From Paenibacillus glycanilyticus (lineage in GTDB: Bacteria; Bacillota; Bacilli; Paenibacillales; Paenibacillaceae), in the NCBI RefSeq assembly GCF_023715145.1, contig NZ_JAMBNP010000002.1:434001-498000 (forward strand): a stretch of DNA of 64,000 bases, given 5' to 3'. How positions within the stretch are numbered: position 1 is the first letter of the stretch; the number at the start of each line of letters is the position of its first letter. The notes beneath the pieces were generated by a model. The model worked only from the letters and a program-made list of their open reading frames with translations. It had not been told where the DNA came from and searched no databases. Of the stretch, positions 41,842 through 50,258 are shown piece by piece. The translations under genes were made by a program, and so were the position numbers.

Positions 41842-43029
41842 TCAGTACTTAACACCCTCTGAATAATTGTTGCCGGCATTCCATAACAAGTACTCGTCTA
41901 CACCTGAATCATGGAGCGCTTTGATCTGTGCTTCAACCTCGGGCGCCCCGTATTTGATGTAATGTCCTTTACCAAGCCAGCTTGCTGTAAAATCCTGAAT
42001 CCATGGCCGGATAATTGGCTTTTTGTCACCGATGGGGTCGAGCTTCTTATGCGTATCCTTCATTGCCCCGGCAATAGTCGCGTACGGGCTTTTGTCAGGA
42101 TCCTGCTGATCGAACCAGCCCGTGCTGTAATGGCTTGGATAGATCATGGGCGAGATGACGTGAACATCGCTGGAGATCTTAACAAAATCCTGGCCGATGC
42201 CCTCTGCGGCCGGTACAGACGCCGCATAACCGAATATATCGACGGAGACGCGGACGCCAAGCGGCTCCAGCTGCTCTCTGGCGTATTGCACGAAGCCGGC
42301 TACCGCATCAACGCGGCTTTGATCCGTTTTGGTATAGGTGAGGGAATCCGCTTTTTTCTCGAAGCCTTCCGGGAATCGAACATAGTCAAATTGGATTTCT
42401 TTAAAGCCCAGTTTAACGGCTTCCTTGGCAATCGCGACATTGTACTCCCATACTTCGGGCATGTACGGATTAACAAAGCTGTCCCCGTTGCCGTTCGCCC
42501 ACAGGGAGCCGTCTGAATGACGATAGGAGAATTCCGGATGCTTCTTGGCAAGCACGGTATCCTTGAACACCACAATCCGGGCAATCGGGTAGACGTTATG
42601 CGTTTCGAGCTTGCCCATGAGCGCTTGGATATTCGAAATGTATTTCTGCGTCGTACCCAGCTTCAGAAGCTCGGGTGTCTTGGTCGGATAGGTTATGTAT
42701 CCGTTATCATCTTTAATGTCAATGACCATGCTGTTGAGCTCTGTATCATCCATGAGCTTCAGCAGCGAGTTCAGACGCGATCCACCGGCGCTGTGAGCCG
42801 TTACATAGACCCCTTTGACTGCTGGGGCGTCCGGCTGCGGATCCTTCTTCATGCCGTCTTCTATCGCTTCTGGCGGCGTGGTTGTGCTTGCGGGCACTGC
42901 TTGAATGATCGTTTTACCTGCAGCTGCATTAAATAGCGAGGCGGCCAGCTGCTTGGAGGCGGCATTTTCTTCGCCGGTTCCCGTAACAAGATGATACAAC
43001 AGCATCAGCGTCGAAAAAATGATATCCAT
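41842..43029 (-). CDS. DUF4015 putative glycoside hydrolase-like protein
   Basis: Protein of 395 residues. A short hydrophobic start (FSTLMLLYHLV) may be a membrane anchor or weak signal. The main domain (about 75-390) is the TIM-barrel-like DUF4015 fold: GVYVTAHSAGG, NSMVIDIKDDNGYI, YPIARIVVFKD, IQFDYVRFPEG, VSVDIFGYAA, VISPMIYPSHYS and RPWIQDFTASW. The Asp/Arg pairs resemble those of GH13-like hydrolases, hence the usual name. A wall or exopolysaccharide substrate is likely but unproven. ATG 43029 follows GGGGAGAGGG. A second in-frame reading starting 21 codons earlier has no ribosome site. Confidence 0.85.
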   Translation of the reverse strand: MDIIFSTLMLLYHLVTGTGEENAASKQLAASLFNAAAGKTIIQAVPASTTTPPEAIEDGMKKDPQPDAPAVKGVYVTAHSAGGSRLNSLLKLMDDTELNSMVIDIKDDNGYITYPTKTPELLKLGTTQKYISNIQALMGKLETHNVYPIARIVVFKDTVLAKKHPEFSYRHSDGSLWANGNGDSFVNPYMPEVWEYNVAIAKEAVKLGFKEIQFDYVRFPEGFEKKADSLTYTKTDQSRVDAVAGFVQYAREQLEPLGVRVSVDIFGYAASVPAAEGIGQDFVKISSDVHVISPMIYPSHYSTGWFDQQDPDKSPYATIAGAMKDTHKKLDPIGDKKPIIRPWIQDFTASWLGKGHYIKYGAPEVEAQIKALHDSGVDEYLLWNAGNNYSEGVKY

Positions 43030-43030
43030 A

Positions 43031-43216
43031 TTATGCCCTCTCCCCGTTAGCGTTTTCTTCCAAATTATAAAGCAGAAGAAGGTTCGTGGCATTATTTTTT
43101 TTCAACCAGGGCAAATCTAAGCAGGCAATTGTTTCATGTTCGTCGCATACAAAAAAGCCTGCCGGACTTGTCGTCCAGGCAGGCTCATACGCTACTTTAT
43201 TCACCCGATATGTCAT
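43031..43216 (-). CDS. possible small ORF overlapping a terminator (61 residues)
   Basis: A 61-codon frame whose ATG overlaps the stop of the preceding 64-residue gene (ATGA) and whose stop lies just before the DUF4015 start. The sequence contains CDEHETIAC, a potential metal or disulfide site, and no membrane helix. Against it, a strong terminator hairpin for the minus strand lies inside the frame (43151-43185). It may be a chance frame, or a gene read only when the terminator is bypassed. Confidence 0.3.
   Translation of the reverse strand: MTYRVNKVAYEPAWTTSPAGFFVCDEHETIACLDLPWLKKNNATNLLLLYNLEENANGERA
43151..43185 (-). terminator. intrinsic terminator on the minus strand
   Basis: AGCCTGCC (43156-43163) pairs with GGCAGGCT (43178-43185), with an inner GGAC/GTCC stem and one bulged base; on the minus strand TTTTTTG follows. 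It lies after the 64-residue gene. Confidence 0.7.
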
Positions 43217-43407
43217 TGCAGTAAAGCTTCTATTTGATGCTCGCAAATGCTGTGCTGTACGATTTCTCTTGCATCTTCCGGTTCCAGAACGGCTAATCCA
43301 TCCCGCAGCACGATGTTAATCGCAAGCTCGCGCTTCGTAAGGAAAGAACTTAGCTCGGGCACCAGCTTTTCCACAATCTGTGACAATGTGACTGTTTCCA
43401 TATCCAC
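43213..43407 (-). CDS. small protein of unknown function (64 residues)
   Basis: Soluble, mostly helical protein of 64 residues (TLSQIVEKLVPELSSFLTKRE ... EPEDAREIVQHSICEHQIEALLQ pattern). The GTG start follows GGGTGAT; an ATG two codons later is possible. No family recognised. It lies between the YitT gene and DUF4015 on the same strand and appears to be followed by its own terminator. Confidence 0.55.
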   Translation of the reverse strand: MDMETVTLSQIVEKLVPELSSFLTKRELAINIVLRDGLAVLEPEDAREIVQHSICEHQIEALLQ

Positions 43408-43551
43408 CTGAGCATCACCCTTTCATCATAGGTTCAGGGCAAATCATATGGCAAGAAAACAAAAATAACGGGATAACCACATTATAACAGGATGAATTGT
43501 AAAAACATAGGGATATGTATATGATTCCATGTTTGTCTATTATTCTTTGGA

Positions 43552-44391
43552 CTAATCCTTTGGCCGACGGAAGTCGCCTATGACCCCAACGGTCTCAACG
43601 ATATTTACGAAAGCGCGGTTATCAACGGTTGCGATCGTCTTCCGCAGCTCGGCCAGCTCATATCGAGTCCGGACGGTCATCAGCATATCCTGGTCGGCGG
43701 AAGTAAATGCGCCTCTGGTTTTTATTATCGTAATGCCGCGAGGGTGGCTTAGCAGCTTGGCCAGCATTTCCTCGGTCTTGGTCGTAATAATAAAGGCCGT
43801 TACTTTAATATGCCGGACGTGGATGATATCGACCACTTTTCCCGCAATATAGATGGACAGCAGGGAGTAGAGCGCCAGATTCCAATCCTTCGTGTAGAGA
43901 ACGAGGGCAGCGATAACAAGGCCGTTTAAGGTGAAAATAATGGAACCGACGGGCAAGTCCCTTTTTCGTGTTATAATGGATGCGATGATGTCAAATCCCC
44001 CCGAGGAGCCTCCGTACCGAAGTGTCATGCCGGTGCCTATGCCAAGTATAATGCCGCCGAAAACAGAGCCAAGCACGATATCTTTGGCAATCGCTGCGAC
44101 AGGAATGAGCTGGAGAAACAACGTTGAAGCCAGCACGGTGTACATGCTCCAAATGATAAATCGCCTTCCCACAATAAACCAGCCCCAGACTAGAACCGGA
44201 ACATTTAGCACCAAATACAGCCAGCCGATATTTCCGCCCGTAATATAGCCGATCATCATGGCTACGCCGGACAGACCGCCGCTAAGCAATTGATGGGGGA
44301 TAAGGAATAAATTAAATGCGCCCGCTATGAGCAAAGCGCCTATCGTCATCACGGCTGCCGTAACGGCAGGCTTGAAAGTCCATTTGTTCAT
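43552..44391 (-). CDS. YitT family membrane protein (DUF161/DUF2179)
   Basis: Protein of 279 residues with five to six membrane helices in the first 190 residues. The repeated block GALLIAGAFNLFLIPHQLLSGGLSGVAMM is the DUF161/YitT membrane signature, and GMTLRYGGSSGGFDIIASII is a second one. A soluble C-terminal DUF2179 domain follows (TTKTEEMLAKLLSHPRGITI; VRTRYELAELRKTIATVD; AFVNIVETVGVIGDF). Such proteins are common in Firmicutes; the function is unknown. GGAG precedes the ATG by about ten bases. Confidence 0.9.
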   Translation of the reverse strand: MNKWTFKPAVTAAVMTIGALLIAGAFNLFLIPHQLLSGGLSGVAMMIGYITGGNIGWLYLVLNVPVLVWGWFIVGRRFIIWSMYTVLASTLFLQLIPVAAIAKDIVLGSVFGGIILGIGTGMTLRYGGSSGGFDIIASIITRKRDLPVGSIIFTLNGLVIAALVLYTKDWNLALYSLLSIYIAGKVVDIIHVRHIKVTAFIITTKTEEMLAKLLSHPRGITIIKTRGAFTSADQDMLMTVRTRYELAELRKTIATVDNRAFVNIVETVGVIGDFRRPKD

Positions 44392-44490
44392 TTTAGGTTA
44401 GCTCCATGACAGAATTTGGTATATTTCAGCGGTTGTTAATCTATGGTAGTATGGCTTTTTGACCATTGCTGGTATTCGTAAGTTGTTATG

Positions 44491-44499
44491 TGCTATAAT
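44491..44499 (+). promoter_or_regulatory. extended -10 promoter of the RNA helicase gene
   Basis: TGCTATAAT contains a perfect -10 hexamer at 44494-44499 and the TGn extension. No strong -35 is present. The leader is about 45 bases. Confidence 0.6.
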
Positions 44500-44549
44500 G
44501 GTTTGGATATTTTTTAGTAGGCTGCAGATAAAAGGAGTATGAGAAGAGT

Positions 44550-46139
44550 TTGAAAACATTTGCTGAATTTGGCCTGGAACCTAAAGTGTTGCAGGCAATT
44601 ACGGAGCTTGGATTTGAGGAATCTACCCCAATCCAAGACAAGTCGATCCCTATTGCTATGTCAGGGAGCGATATGATTGGTCAAGCACAGACGGGTACAG
44701 GCAAAACGGCTGCATTCGGAATTCCGTTGATTAACAAAATTCCGACTAGCGAAGAACGCATCGTCGCATTAATTATGACGCCGACCCGTGAGCTTGCTAT
44801 CCAAGTAGCAGACGAGATCGGGAAGCTGACTAAATACAAAGGTCTTCGTTCACTGCCAATTTATGGCGGACAAGAAATCGGTCGCCAGATTCGCGCGTTG
44901 AAGAAGAAGCCGCAAATCATTATCGGTACACCGGGCCGTTTGCTGGACCATATTAACCGCAAGACTATCAAGCTTGAAGACGTTCAAACCGTTGTTCTTG
45001 ACGAAGCGGACGAAATGCTGGACATGGGCTTCATGGAGGATATCCAAGCCATCCTGAAGCAAGTTCCGGAAGAGCGCCAAACTTTGCTGTTCTCGGCAAC
45101 TATGCCTCCGAACATTCAGAAGCTGGCACAGCAATTCCTGAAAAACCCGGAGCATGTATCGGTTATACCGAAGCAAGTAACGGCACCGCTTATCGAACAA
45201 AACTATATTGAAGTGCATGAGCGTCAAAAGTTCGAAGCTCTGTCTCGACTGCTCGATATGGAATCTCCTGAGCTCGCAATTATTTTCGGTCGTACGAAAC
45301 GTCGTGTTGATGAGCTGAGCGAAGGCTTGCAAAAGCGCGGCTACTCCGCAGACGGCCTGCATGGTGACCTGTCGCAGAACCAGCGCGATAACGTAATGCG
45401 CAAATTCCGTGACGGCAGCATCGATGTCCTTGTTGCTACAGACGTAGCGGCACGCGGACTTGACGTTTCCGGCGTAACCCATGTTATTAACTTCGACCTG
45501 CCGCAAGACCCGGAGAGCTATGTTCACCGTATCGGCCGTACTGGCCGCGCAGGCAAAGAAGGCTCGGCTTACTCGTTCGTGACGCCTCGTGAAACGGATC
45601 ACCTGCACTTCATCGAGAAAGTTACGCGTCAACGTATCAACAAGAAACCATTGCCAAGCCTTGCGGAAGCAATCGAAGGCAAACAACGCCTTACGGCTGA
45701 ACGCGTTCTTGAAATTGTTCAAAATGATGATTTCACAGAATACAAAGGCATCGCTATCCAATTGCTCGAGCAATACGATTCCGTGCATCTGATGGCAGCA
45801 GCCCTCAAATTGCTCACTGGCGAGAAGAAAGACGTTAACGTTGAACTGACGCCGGAAGAGCCGCTTCGCGCTAAGAAACGCAAGCCGGATATCCGTTCGA
45901 ACGGACGCCGTTACTCCGGCGGATCGTTTGGCGGCGGCAACCGCGGAGGTCAAGGCGGAAGCGGCGGCGGAGGCTACCGCGGCCGTGACGACAAACGCAG
46001 CAGCGGCGGTTCCCGTGGCGGCTACGAAGGCCGTAACCGTGACAACAACGGTGGCGGACGCGGACGCAGCGGCGAAGGCCGCAGCAGCAGCGAGCCGCGC
46101 CGTCCGAAATATTCGTCTGAAGACTTCGTAAACAACTAA
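44550..46139 (+). CDS. DEAD-box RNA helicase (CshA-like)
   Basis: ATP-dependent RNA helicase of 529 residues. Motifs are in order: Q motif ([11 protein letters not shown] ... ESTPIQ), I AQTGTGKT (46-53), Ia [14 protein letters not shown] (in [13 protein letters not shown]), [45 protein letters not shown]. The C-terminus from about residue 440 is a Gly/Arg-rich tail with many RGG and GGGYRGR units that binds RNA without fixed structure. It fits CshA/DeaD proteins of cold adaptation and the RNA degradosome. The start is TTG. Confidence 0.93.
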   Translation: MKTFAEFGLEPKVLQAITELGFEESTPIQDKSIPIAMSGSDMIGQAQTGTGKTAAFGIPLINKIPTSEERIVALIMTPTRELAIQVADEIGKLTKYKGLRSLPIYGGQEIGRQIRALKKKPQIIIGTPGRLLDHINRKTIKLEDVQTVVLDEADEMLDMGFMEDIQAILKQVPEERQTLLFSATMPPNIQKLAQQFLKNPEHVSVIPKQVTAPLIEQNYIEVHERQKFEALSRLLDMESPELAIIFGRTKRRVDELSEGLQKRGYSADGLHGDLSQNQRDNVMRKFRDGSIDVLVATDVAARGLDVSGVTHVINFDLPQDPESYVHRIGRTGRAGKEGSAYSFVTPRETDHLHFIEKVTRQRINKKPLPSLAEAIEGKQRLTAERVLEIVQNDDFTEYKGIAIQLLEQYDSVHLMAAALKLLTGEKKDVNVELTPEEPLRAKKRKPDIRSNGRRYSGGSFGGGNRGGQGGSGGGGYRGRDDKRSSGGSRGGYEGRNRDNNGGGRGRSGEGRSSSEPRRPKYSSEDFVNN

Positions 46140-46152
46140 GTTATGTAGATCA

Positions 46153-46198
46153 GGGGAAGTCCGTGATGCCTAGCGGGCATCCGGGCCTTCCCTTTTTT
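46153..46198 (+). terminator. intrinsic terminator of the helicase gene
   Basis: GGGAAG-CC-GATGCC pairs with GGGCATC-GG-CTTCCC with small internal loops, then TTTTTT. Confidence 0.85.
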
Positions 46199-46239
46199 CA
46201 TAATCATGATCTTAATCTATGAGGGTAGGGGCGAATCAA

Positions 46240-47025
46240 ATGGAACCAAAAGGCCTTGTTGGCGGTTTGTATCGGATTTCCGAATGGATAATGCGTCTGG
46301 CGGTCATTAACATCTTATGGCTGGTGTGTTCGATTCCGTTTGTATTTATCGCTTGGAGCGGACTGCTTGCAGCCCCGGCGGATACGACTGATTCAGCCAT
46401 TACGAGTCAGGTGTATGCAACATTAATCATGATGGCGGTAATTGCTCCATTCACGCTATTCCCAGCTACGGCGGCCATGTTCACGATTGCGCGCAAATGG
46501 GTTATGGGTGAAGTCGATGTACCTATGTTCAAAACGTTTTTCCGCGGTTACAAAGAGAACTATTTGCAAAGTATGATCGGCGGTATTTTCTATTCGCTAG
46601 TCCTCGGCATTATGATTATTGATTTTATTGTTTATCAGGATCAGTTCAATTTGTTCTCTTACTTGTACCTGGCGATCTGCCTGTTGCTTGTAGTTTCCTT
46701 ATTTAACTTCTTCTCGATGCTTGTGCATTATCATATGAAAACGTTTCAATTACTGAAAAACGCGATTCTGATTACGATCGGACGTCCAATCCGTTCGTTC
46801 TCGACGGCCGTTATGGCCGCTGCGGTGATGTACTTCAGTACGCAGTACACGTTCCTTATTCCGTTCTTCATGGGCAGCGTTATTGCCTATCTGTCGTTCT
46901 GGAATTTCCATTTGATCTACCGCAAGCTTCAGGATCAGATGGAGAATGAGAAGAAGAAGGCAGAGGAAGCGCAGGAAAACGAGCTTGCCGATCTTAAGGA
47001 TTCGGAAAGAGACCGGAACCAGTAA
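46240..47025 (+). CDS. YesL-like DUF624 membrane protein
   Basis: Protein of 261 residues with about five membrane helices (about 20-45, 60-85, 115-135, 140-165, 185-225). The start GLVGGLYRISEWIMRLAVIN and the block LFPATAAMFTIARKWV with FFRGYKENYLQS are typical of DUF624/YesL proteins. Relatives often sit next to ABC sugar transporters in Bacillales; no such genes are here. A charged helical tail (MENEKKKAEEAQENE) closes it. ATG 46240 is nine bases after GGGG; an earlier ATG at 46219 overlaps the ribosome site. Confidence 0.85.
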   Translation: MEPKGLVGGLYRISEWIMRLAVINILWLVCSIPFVFIAWSGLLAAPADTTDSAITSQVYATLIMMAVIAPFTLFPATAAMFTIARKWVMGEVDVPMFKTFFRGYKENYLQSMIGGIFYSLVLGIMIIDFIVYQDQFNLFSYLYLAICLLLVVSLFNFFSMLVHYHMKTFQLLKNAILITIGRPIRSFSTAVMAAAVMYFSTQYTFLIPFFMGSVIAYLSFWNFHLIYRKLQDQMENEKKKAEEAQENELADLKDSERDRNQ

Positions 47026-47042
47026 ATAGCAGCAAGCACAAG

Positions 47043-47071
47043 TTTACTTTTGCCGGATTAACGTCTATAAT
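47043..47071 (+). promoter_or_regulatory. sigma-A promoter of the 6S RNA
   Basis: TTTACT (47043-47048), 17 bases, TATAAT (47066-47071). The predicted start near 47078 coincides with the 5' end of the terminal stem of the RNA described next. Confidence 0.7.
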
Positions 47072-47077
47072 AGCAAT

Positions 47078-47260
47078 ACATCCTGCGATGTTCGTTTCGG
47101 CTTTACGTTGTTTTGAACCAATGGCTGTTTCTAGGGAGACCAACATTGAAACGCGGCTGACAAGCCCTCAAAAAGGGATTTCAAAAACGTTTCTGCGGAC
47201 ACCCACCTGCGAGAGCGGGTTCAGAAACATGTGAGTCGGACGGCATAGGCGGGTTTTTTT
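47078..47260 (+). ncRNA. ssrS: probable 6S RNA
   Basis: About 183 bases between a sigma-A promoter and a T run, with the 6S layout. The terminal stem is stepwise: CCTGC with GCGGG, ATGTT with GGCAT, CGGCTT with GAGTCG, then TGTTTCT with AGAAACA. The central bubble has AGGGAGACCAACATT on the 5' side and a 3' side carrying a small hairpin (ACCTGC-gaga-GCGGGT). The apical arm starts with GAAACG/CGTTTC and ends in the loop CCC-tcaaaaa-GGG. 6S RNA mimics an open promoter and holds sigma-A RNA polymerase in stationary phase. The identification rests on my own folding and the size, not on a covariance search. Confidence 0.75.
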
Positions 47261-47279
47261 CTTGCCATTATAGAGACCG

Positions 47280-47324
47280 GCAGTTCCTTGGTCATCCGGT
47301 TGCGATGATCAAGGGGCTGCTTTT
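47280..47324 (+). terminator. second hairpin terminator after the 6S RNA
   Basis: GCAGTTCCTTGGTCAT pairs with ATGATCAAGGGGCTGC (two G-U pairs, one small bulge) and TTTT follows. It would back up termination of the 6S transcript. Confidence 0.55.
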
Positions 47325-47369
47325 GTATGTTAAAACATGTTTTATGGTCTTTTTTCAAGGGTGTAAACA

Positions 47370-47378
47370 TGCTACAAT
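47370..47378 (+). promoter_or_regulatory. extended -10 promoter
   Basis: TGCTACAAT: a five-of-six -10 hexamer with TGn extension, about 40 bases before the gene at 47419. Confidence 0.45.
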
Positions 47379-47418
47379 TATTTTTGACGTACATAGATGC
47401 TAGAGGGGGAGATCATCG

Positions 47419-47802
47419 TTGTTGAAGCGCACTCTAATCGGACTGCTTCGCAGTCACGAAGCGACGGGCGATAAAGCTAAAGACCCACTGCTCAAATCAC
47501 ATATCTACAAACTTTCGAAGGAAAAAGCATGGGAAGAAGTTGTGTCCACCCTGAAGAAAATGCAGGGCTACAAGCTGCTCCACGAAGTGAAGTCAGTTGG
47601 GGAGATTGTCCTGGAGAAACGTACGATGACGGGACGTACAATGGATATTACGGTTACCGTTATCAGCGTTAATCCTGTTACCTCGGCAGTTGATATTTAT
47701 TCCGCTTCCAAAGGATCGCTGGGAGATCTTGGTTCCAATTACCGGGTTATTCTTGATATTTACCGGACTCTGGACAAGAAGCTCGCCGCTTTCAAGGCTT
47801 AA
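47419..47802 (+). CDS. DUF1499-like small protein
   Basis: Soluble protein of 127 residues. The C-terminal part (VDIYSASKGSLGDLGSNYRV followed by ILDIYRTLDKKL) resembles the closing motif of DUF1499 proteins, where a Ser-rich strand with a small residue run is followed by Asp-Leu-Gly-x-Asn and a helix. Function unknown. The start is TTG, eight bases after GGGGGAG; a second TTG follows directly. Confidence 0.7.
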   Translation: MLKRTLIGLLRSHEATGDKAKDPLLKSHIYKLSKEKAWEEVVSTLKKMQGYKLLHEVKSVGEIVLEKRTMTGRTMDITVTVISVNPVTSAVDIYSASKGSLGDLGSNYRVILDIYRTLDKKLAAFKA

Positions 47803-47823
47803 TGAGGAATCACATAAAAAATG

Positions 47824-47860
47824 AAAAAAGCGAGGAAGGTTAATCCTTCACTCGCTTTAA
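47824..47860. terminator. intrinsic terminator between convergent genes
   Basis: AAAGCGAG-GAAGG-ttaat-CCTTC-a-CTCGCTTT. On the minus strand it is followed by six T, making it best suited to end tpx; on the plus strand only TTT follows. Confidence 0.75.
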
Positions 47861-47947
47861 AAAAAATTTTATTCGGCGATAATGACAACCTCTAAACGCG
47901 GTCGCACAACTTTGAACGGCCCCGGTAGAGGTTTTCTCATGCGTAAA

Positions 47948-48466
47948 TTATACGAGCGCTTTAACCGCGTTGATCGCTTGCTCGTAATTTGGATGTTCGG
48001 TCATTTCGGACAGATATTCCACGTATTGTACTTTATCGTTTGCATCGATGACGAAGATAGCGCGCATATCAAGGCCAAATTCCTTTATGTATACACCGTA
48101 AGCTTGACCGAAGTCATGCGATTTGAAGTCCGACAGCATAACAACTTTGTCTACGCCTGCCGCACCGCACCAGCGGGATTGCGCGAAAGGTGTATCAACG
48201 CTTACTGTCAGCACGGCAACATTGTCGCCAAGCGACGCGGCTTCTTCATTGAAACGGCGGGTTTGTGCGTCGCACACGCCAGTGTCGATGGAAGGAACAA
48301 CGCTGATCAGTTTTACTTTACCTGCGAAATCTTTTAAGGATACGGAGTCAACAAGCGATTTGTTGATTGTGAAATCTGGAGCTTGGTCTCCAACTTTTAC
48401 TTCCGGTCCGATTAATGTAATAGGATTGCCTTTAAATGCGGCAACGCCAGTGCGTTCTTGTGACAT
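47948..48466 (-). CDS. tpx: thiol peroxidase Tpx
   Basis: Atypical two-Cys peroxiredoxin of 172 residues reducing hydrogen and organic peroxides with thioredoxin. The peroxidatic Cys65 is in VVPSIDTGVC, the resolving Cys100 in SRWC, and the family Arg in ... VYIKEFGLDMRAIF follows. The N-terminal VTLIG-like block (NPITLIGPEVKVGDQAPDF) is typical. It has its own promoter and terminator and is monocistronic. The ribosome site is GGAGG. Confidence 0.96.
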   Translation of the reverse strand: MSQERTGVAAFKGNPITLIGPEVKVGDQAPDFTINKSLVDSVSLKDFAGKVKLISVVPSIDTGVCDAQTRRFNEEAASLGDNVAVLTVSVDTPFAQSRWCGAAGVDKVVMLSDFKSHDFGQAYGVYIKEFGLDMRAIFVIDANDKVQYVEYLSEMTEHPNYEQAINAVKALV

Positions 48467-48512
48467 AATGGATATGTCCTCCTTCTCACGTTTAAGGTTT
48501 GTAACAGGTTAT

Positions 48513-48542
48513 ATTATAAGCTTTATGAATCGGCATTGTCCA
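48513..48542 (-). promoter_or_regulatory. sigma-A promoter of tpx
   Basis: On the minus strand TGGACA (48542-48537) and TATAAT (48518-48513) are 18 bases apart, about 45 bases before the tpx start. Confidence 0.7.
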
Positions 48543-48565
48543 ATGGTTGGAAGGGGAGATTCGTA

Positions 48566-49213
48566 ATGATTTTCTTAAGATATGAAAGCTTTCGCGGATA
48601 TCTGCGCGCCTATCCGGTTACTTCCGTCATCATTGCGCTTAATCTCGTTTATTTCATCGTAACGGCCGTGACAGGGGATATTAACGACGGATATCATTTG
48701 GTTCAGACAGGCGCGTTTGTCAGCTTTATGCCGGATAATCCGTATGGATTGGATGAGCCGTGGCGGCTTGTTACCTCGATGTTTATGCACTCCAGCATGC
48801 AGCATATCTTCTTTAACATGTTCTCGATCCTTGTGTTTGCACCACCCCTGGAGAAGCTGCTCAAGCCGGTAAAATACGCTGTTTTTTATCTGCTATGCGG
48901 TATTATCGCAAATCTGCTTACCGGAGCCGTGCATGGATTGTTCGGCAACGAGCAGACCATTTATTTATCTACCGGAGCTTCCGGGGCTATATACGGAGTA
49001 TTCGGAGCTTTTCTATACATCGCATTATTCCGCAAAGCGTGGCTTGATCCAGGCTCGCGGAAAACAGTATATATCATTCTCGCCTTTGGTCTTGTCTACT
49101 CGCTGATTACGCCTAGCGTAAGCCTGCTAGGGCATGTAGGCGGAGGAGTCGCAGGTTTCCTGCTGTATGGTTTATTAGACCGCGCTATGACGAAGAAACG
49201 GCGCATGTATTAG
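48566..49213 (+). CDS. rhomboid family intramembrane serine protease
   Basis: Six-helix membrane protease of 215 residues. The catalytic Ser139 is in STGASGAIYG and the His190 in LLGHVGGGVAG; the helix-2 residues HSSMQHIFFN (His75, Asn84) that line the oxyanion site are also present. ATG 48566 is seven bases after AGGGGAG. Substrates are not predictable. It is 33 bases upstream of a LysR regulator gene in the same direction, with no terminator between them. Confidence 0.92.
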   Translation: MIFLRYESFRGYLRAYPVTSVIIALNLVYFIVTAVTGDINDGYHLVQTGAFVSFMPDNPYGLDEPWRLVTSMFMHSSMQHIFFNMFSILVFAPPLEKLLKPVKYAVFYLLCGIIANLLTGAVHGLFGNEQTIYLSTGASGAIYGVFGAFLYIALFRKAWLDPGSRKTVYIILAFGLVYSLITPSVSLLGHVGGGVAGFLLYGLLDRAMTKKRRMY

Positions 49214-49246
49214 AATCAGGATGTACGGGAGAGATAAGGAGACATT

Positions 49247-50173
49247 ATGGAACTACGACAGCTTTATTATTTTGTGAAGGTTGCCAAAAAAGAACACGTG
49301 ACGCAAGCGGCAGAAGAGCTGCATGTTGCGCAATCTGCAGTCAGCCGTCAAATTCATCAGCTTGAAGAGGAGCTGGGAGTTAAACTGTTCTTGCAGAAAG
49401 GGCGCAATCTGCAGCTGACGCCGGTTGGACAATTGTTTCTTAAGCGTGCGGAAGTCATTCTCGAGGATCTGGAGAAGGCCGTAGTGGAGATCCACGAGTT
49501 TATGGATCCGGAAAAAGGGGAGATTCGTCTGGGCTTCCCGCATAGCCTCGGCGTATCCGTCGTTCCTCAGGTCGTGGCATCCTTCCGCAAGCTTCATCCT
49601 AATGTCAAATTCCGCTTCCGTCAGGGCATGTACCCTTCCTTGATTCGAGACATGGTGAAGGGAGAGATTGATCTGGCCTTCATCTCGCCGTTTCCGGATG
49701 AGCATGAGCAGGTATGCGGTCAAGTGCTGCTAACGGAGGAGCTCTACGCGATACTTCCGCCTAATCACCCGCTGGCGGGTGAACAGGAGATTGATCTCAA
49801 CCAGCTGCAGGACGATACTTTTGTCATGTTCAGCGAAGGCTACTCCTTGCGGCCAATTGTATGGGAAGCCTGTCAGGAGGCCGGATTTACCCCAAAGATC
49901 GGTTTTGAAGGCGAAGAGACTGAGACCATCAGAGGACTGGTTGCGGCCGGCATGGGGGTAAGTCTGCTGCCGGAGATGGCTTTGTATCATACCGGGGTGC
50001 TGCAATCGGCAAAGGTCCGCATACGGTCACCAAGGGTAACGAGAAATATCGGCATCATTCATCGTTCGAACGAAAAAATGCCGCTTGTGGCTAAAGTGTT
50101 CCACAGCTTCTTATTAAGATATTTTAACGAGCTTGAAGATAAGCAGGGAAAAACGGAAACGGTAATCACTTAG
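49247..50173 (+). CDS. LysR-family regulator, GltC-like
   Basis: Transcription factor of 308 residues. The winged helix-turn-helix reads MELRQLYYFVKVAKKEHVTQ, then AAEELHVAQSAVSRQIHQLE, very close to the start of Bacillus GltC. The co-inducer domain (GEIRLGFPHSLGVSVVPQ; LVAAGMGVSLLPEMA) also matches that subgroup. GltC activates glutamate synthase in B. subtilis; gltAB is not in this window, so a GltC role is only suggested. The start follows AAGGAG. Confidence 0.9.
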   Translation: MELRQLYYFVKVAKKEHVTQAAEELHVAQSAVSRQIHQLEEELGVKLFLQKGRNLQLTPVGQLFLKRAEVILEDLEKAVVEIHEFMDPEKGEIRLGFPHSLGVSVVPQVVASFRKLHPNVKFRFRQGMYPSLIRDMVKGEIDLAFISPFPDEHEQVCGQVLLTEELYAILPPNHPLAGEQEIDLNQLQDDTFVMFSEGYSLRPIVWEACQEAGFTPKIGFEGEETETIRGLVAAGMGVSLLPEMALYHTGVLQSAKVRIRSPRVTRNIGIIHRSNEKMPLVAKVFHSFLLRYFNELEDKQGKTETVIT

Positions 50174-50202
50174 GTAATTGCCGTTTCTAAATATCGGCTA
50201 AT

Positions 50203-50252
50203 AAAAAAGGGATGTACCAACGTCATTTAGTGACGGATGGGACATCCCTTTT
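50203..50252. terminator. bidirectional intrinsic terminator
   Basis: AAAAGGGATGT pairs with ACATCCCTTTT, with an inner CGTCA/TGACG stem. A and T runs flank both sides, so it can end the LysR gene and the facing YugP-like gene. Confidence 0.85.
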
Positions 50253-50258
50253 GTTCAT

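Noticed and set aside
44850..45953. Long open frame (367 codons) on the minus strand inside the RNA helicase gene
   Set aside because: It is the antisense of a fully motif-complete helicase; no ribosome site, and the protein has no recognisable domain.
47889..47936. Inverted repeat AACCTCTA / TAGAGGTT downstream of tpx
   Set aside because: Arms of eight bases with a loop of about 30 are weak, and a much better terminator lies 30 bases further.
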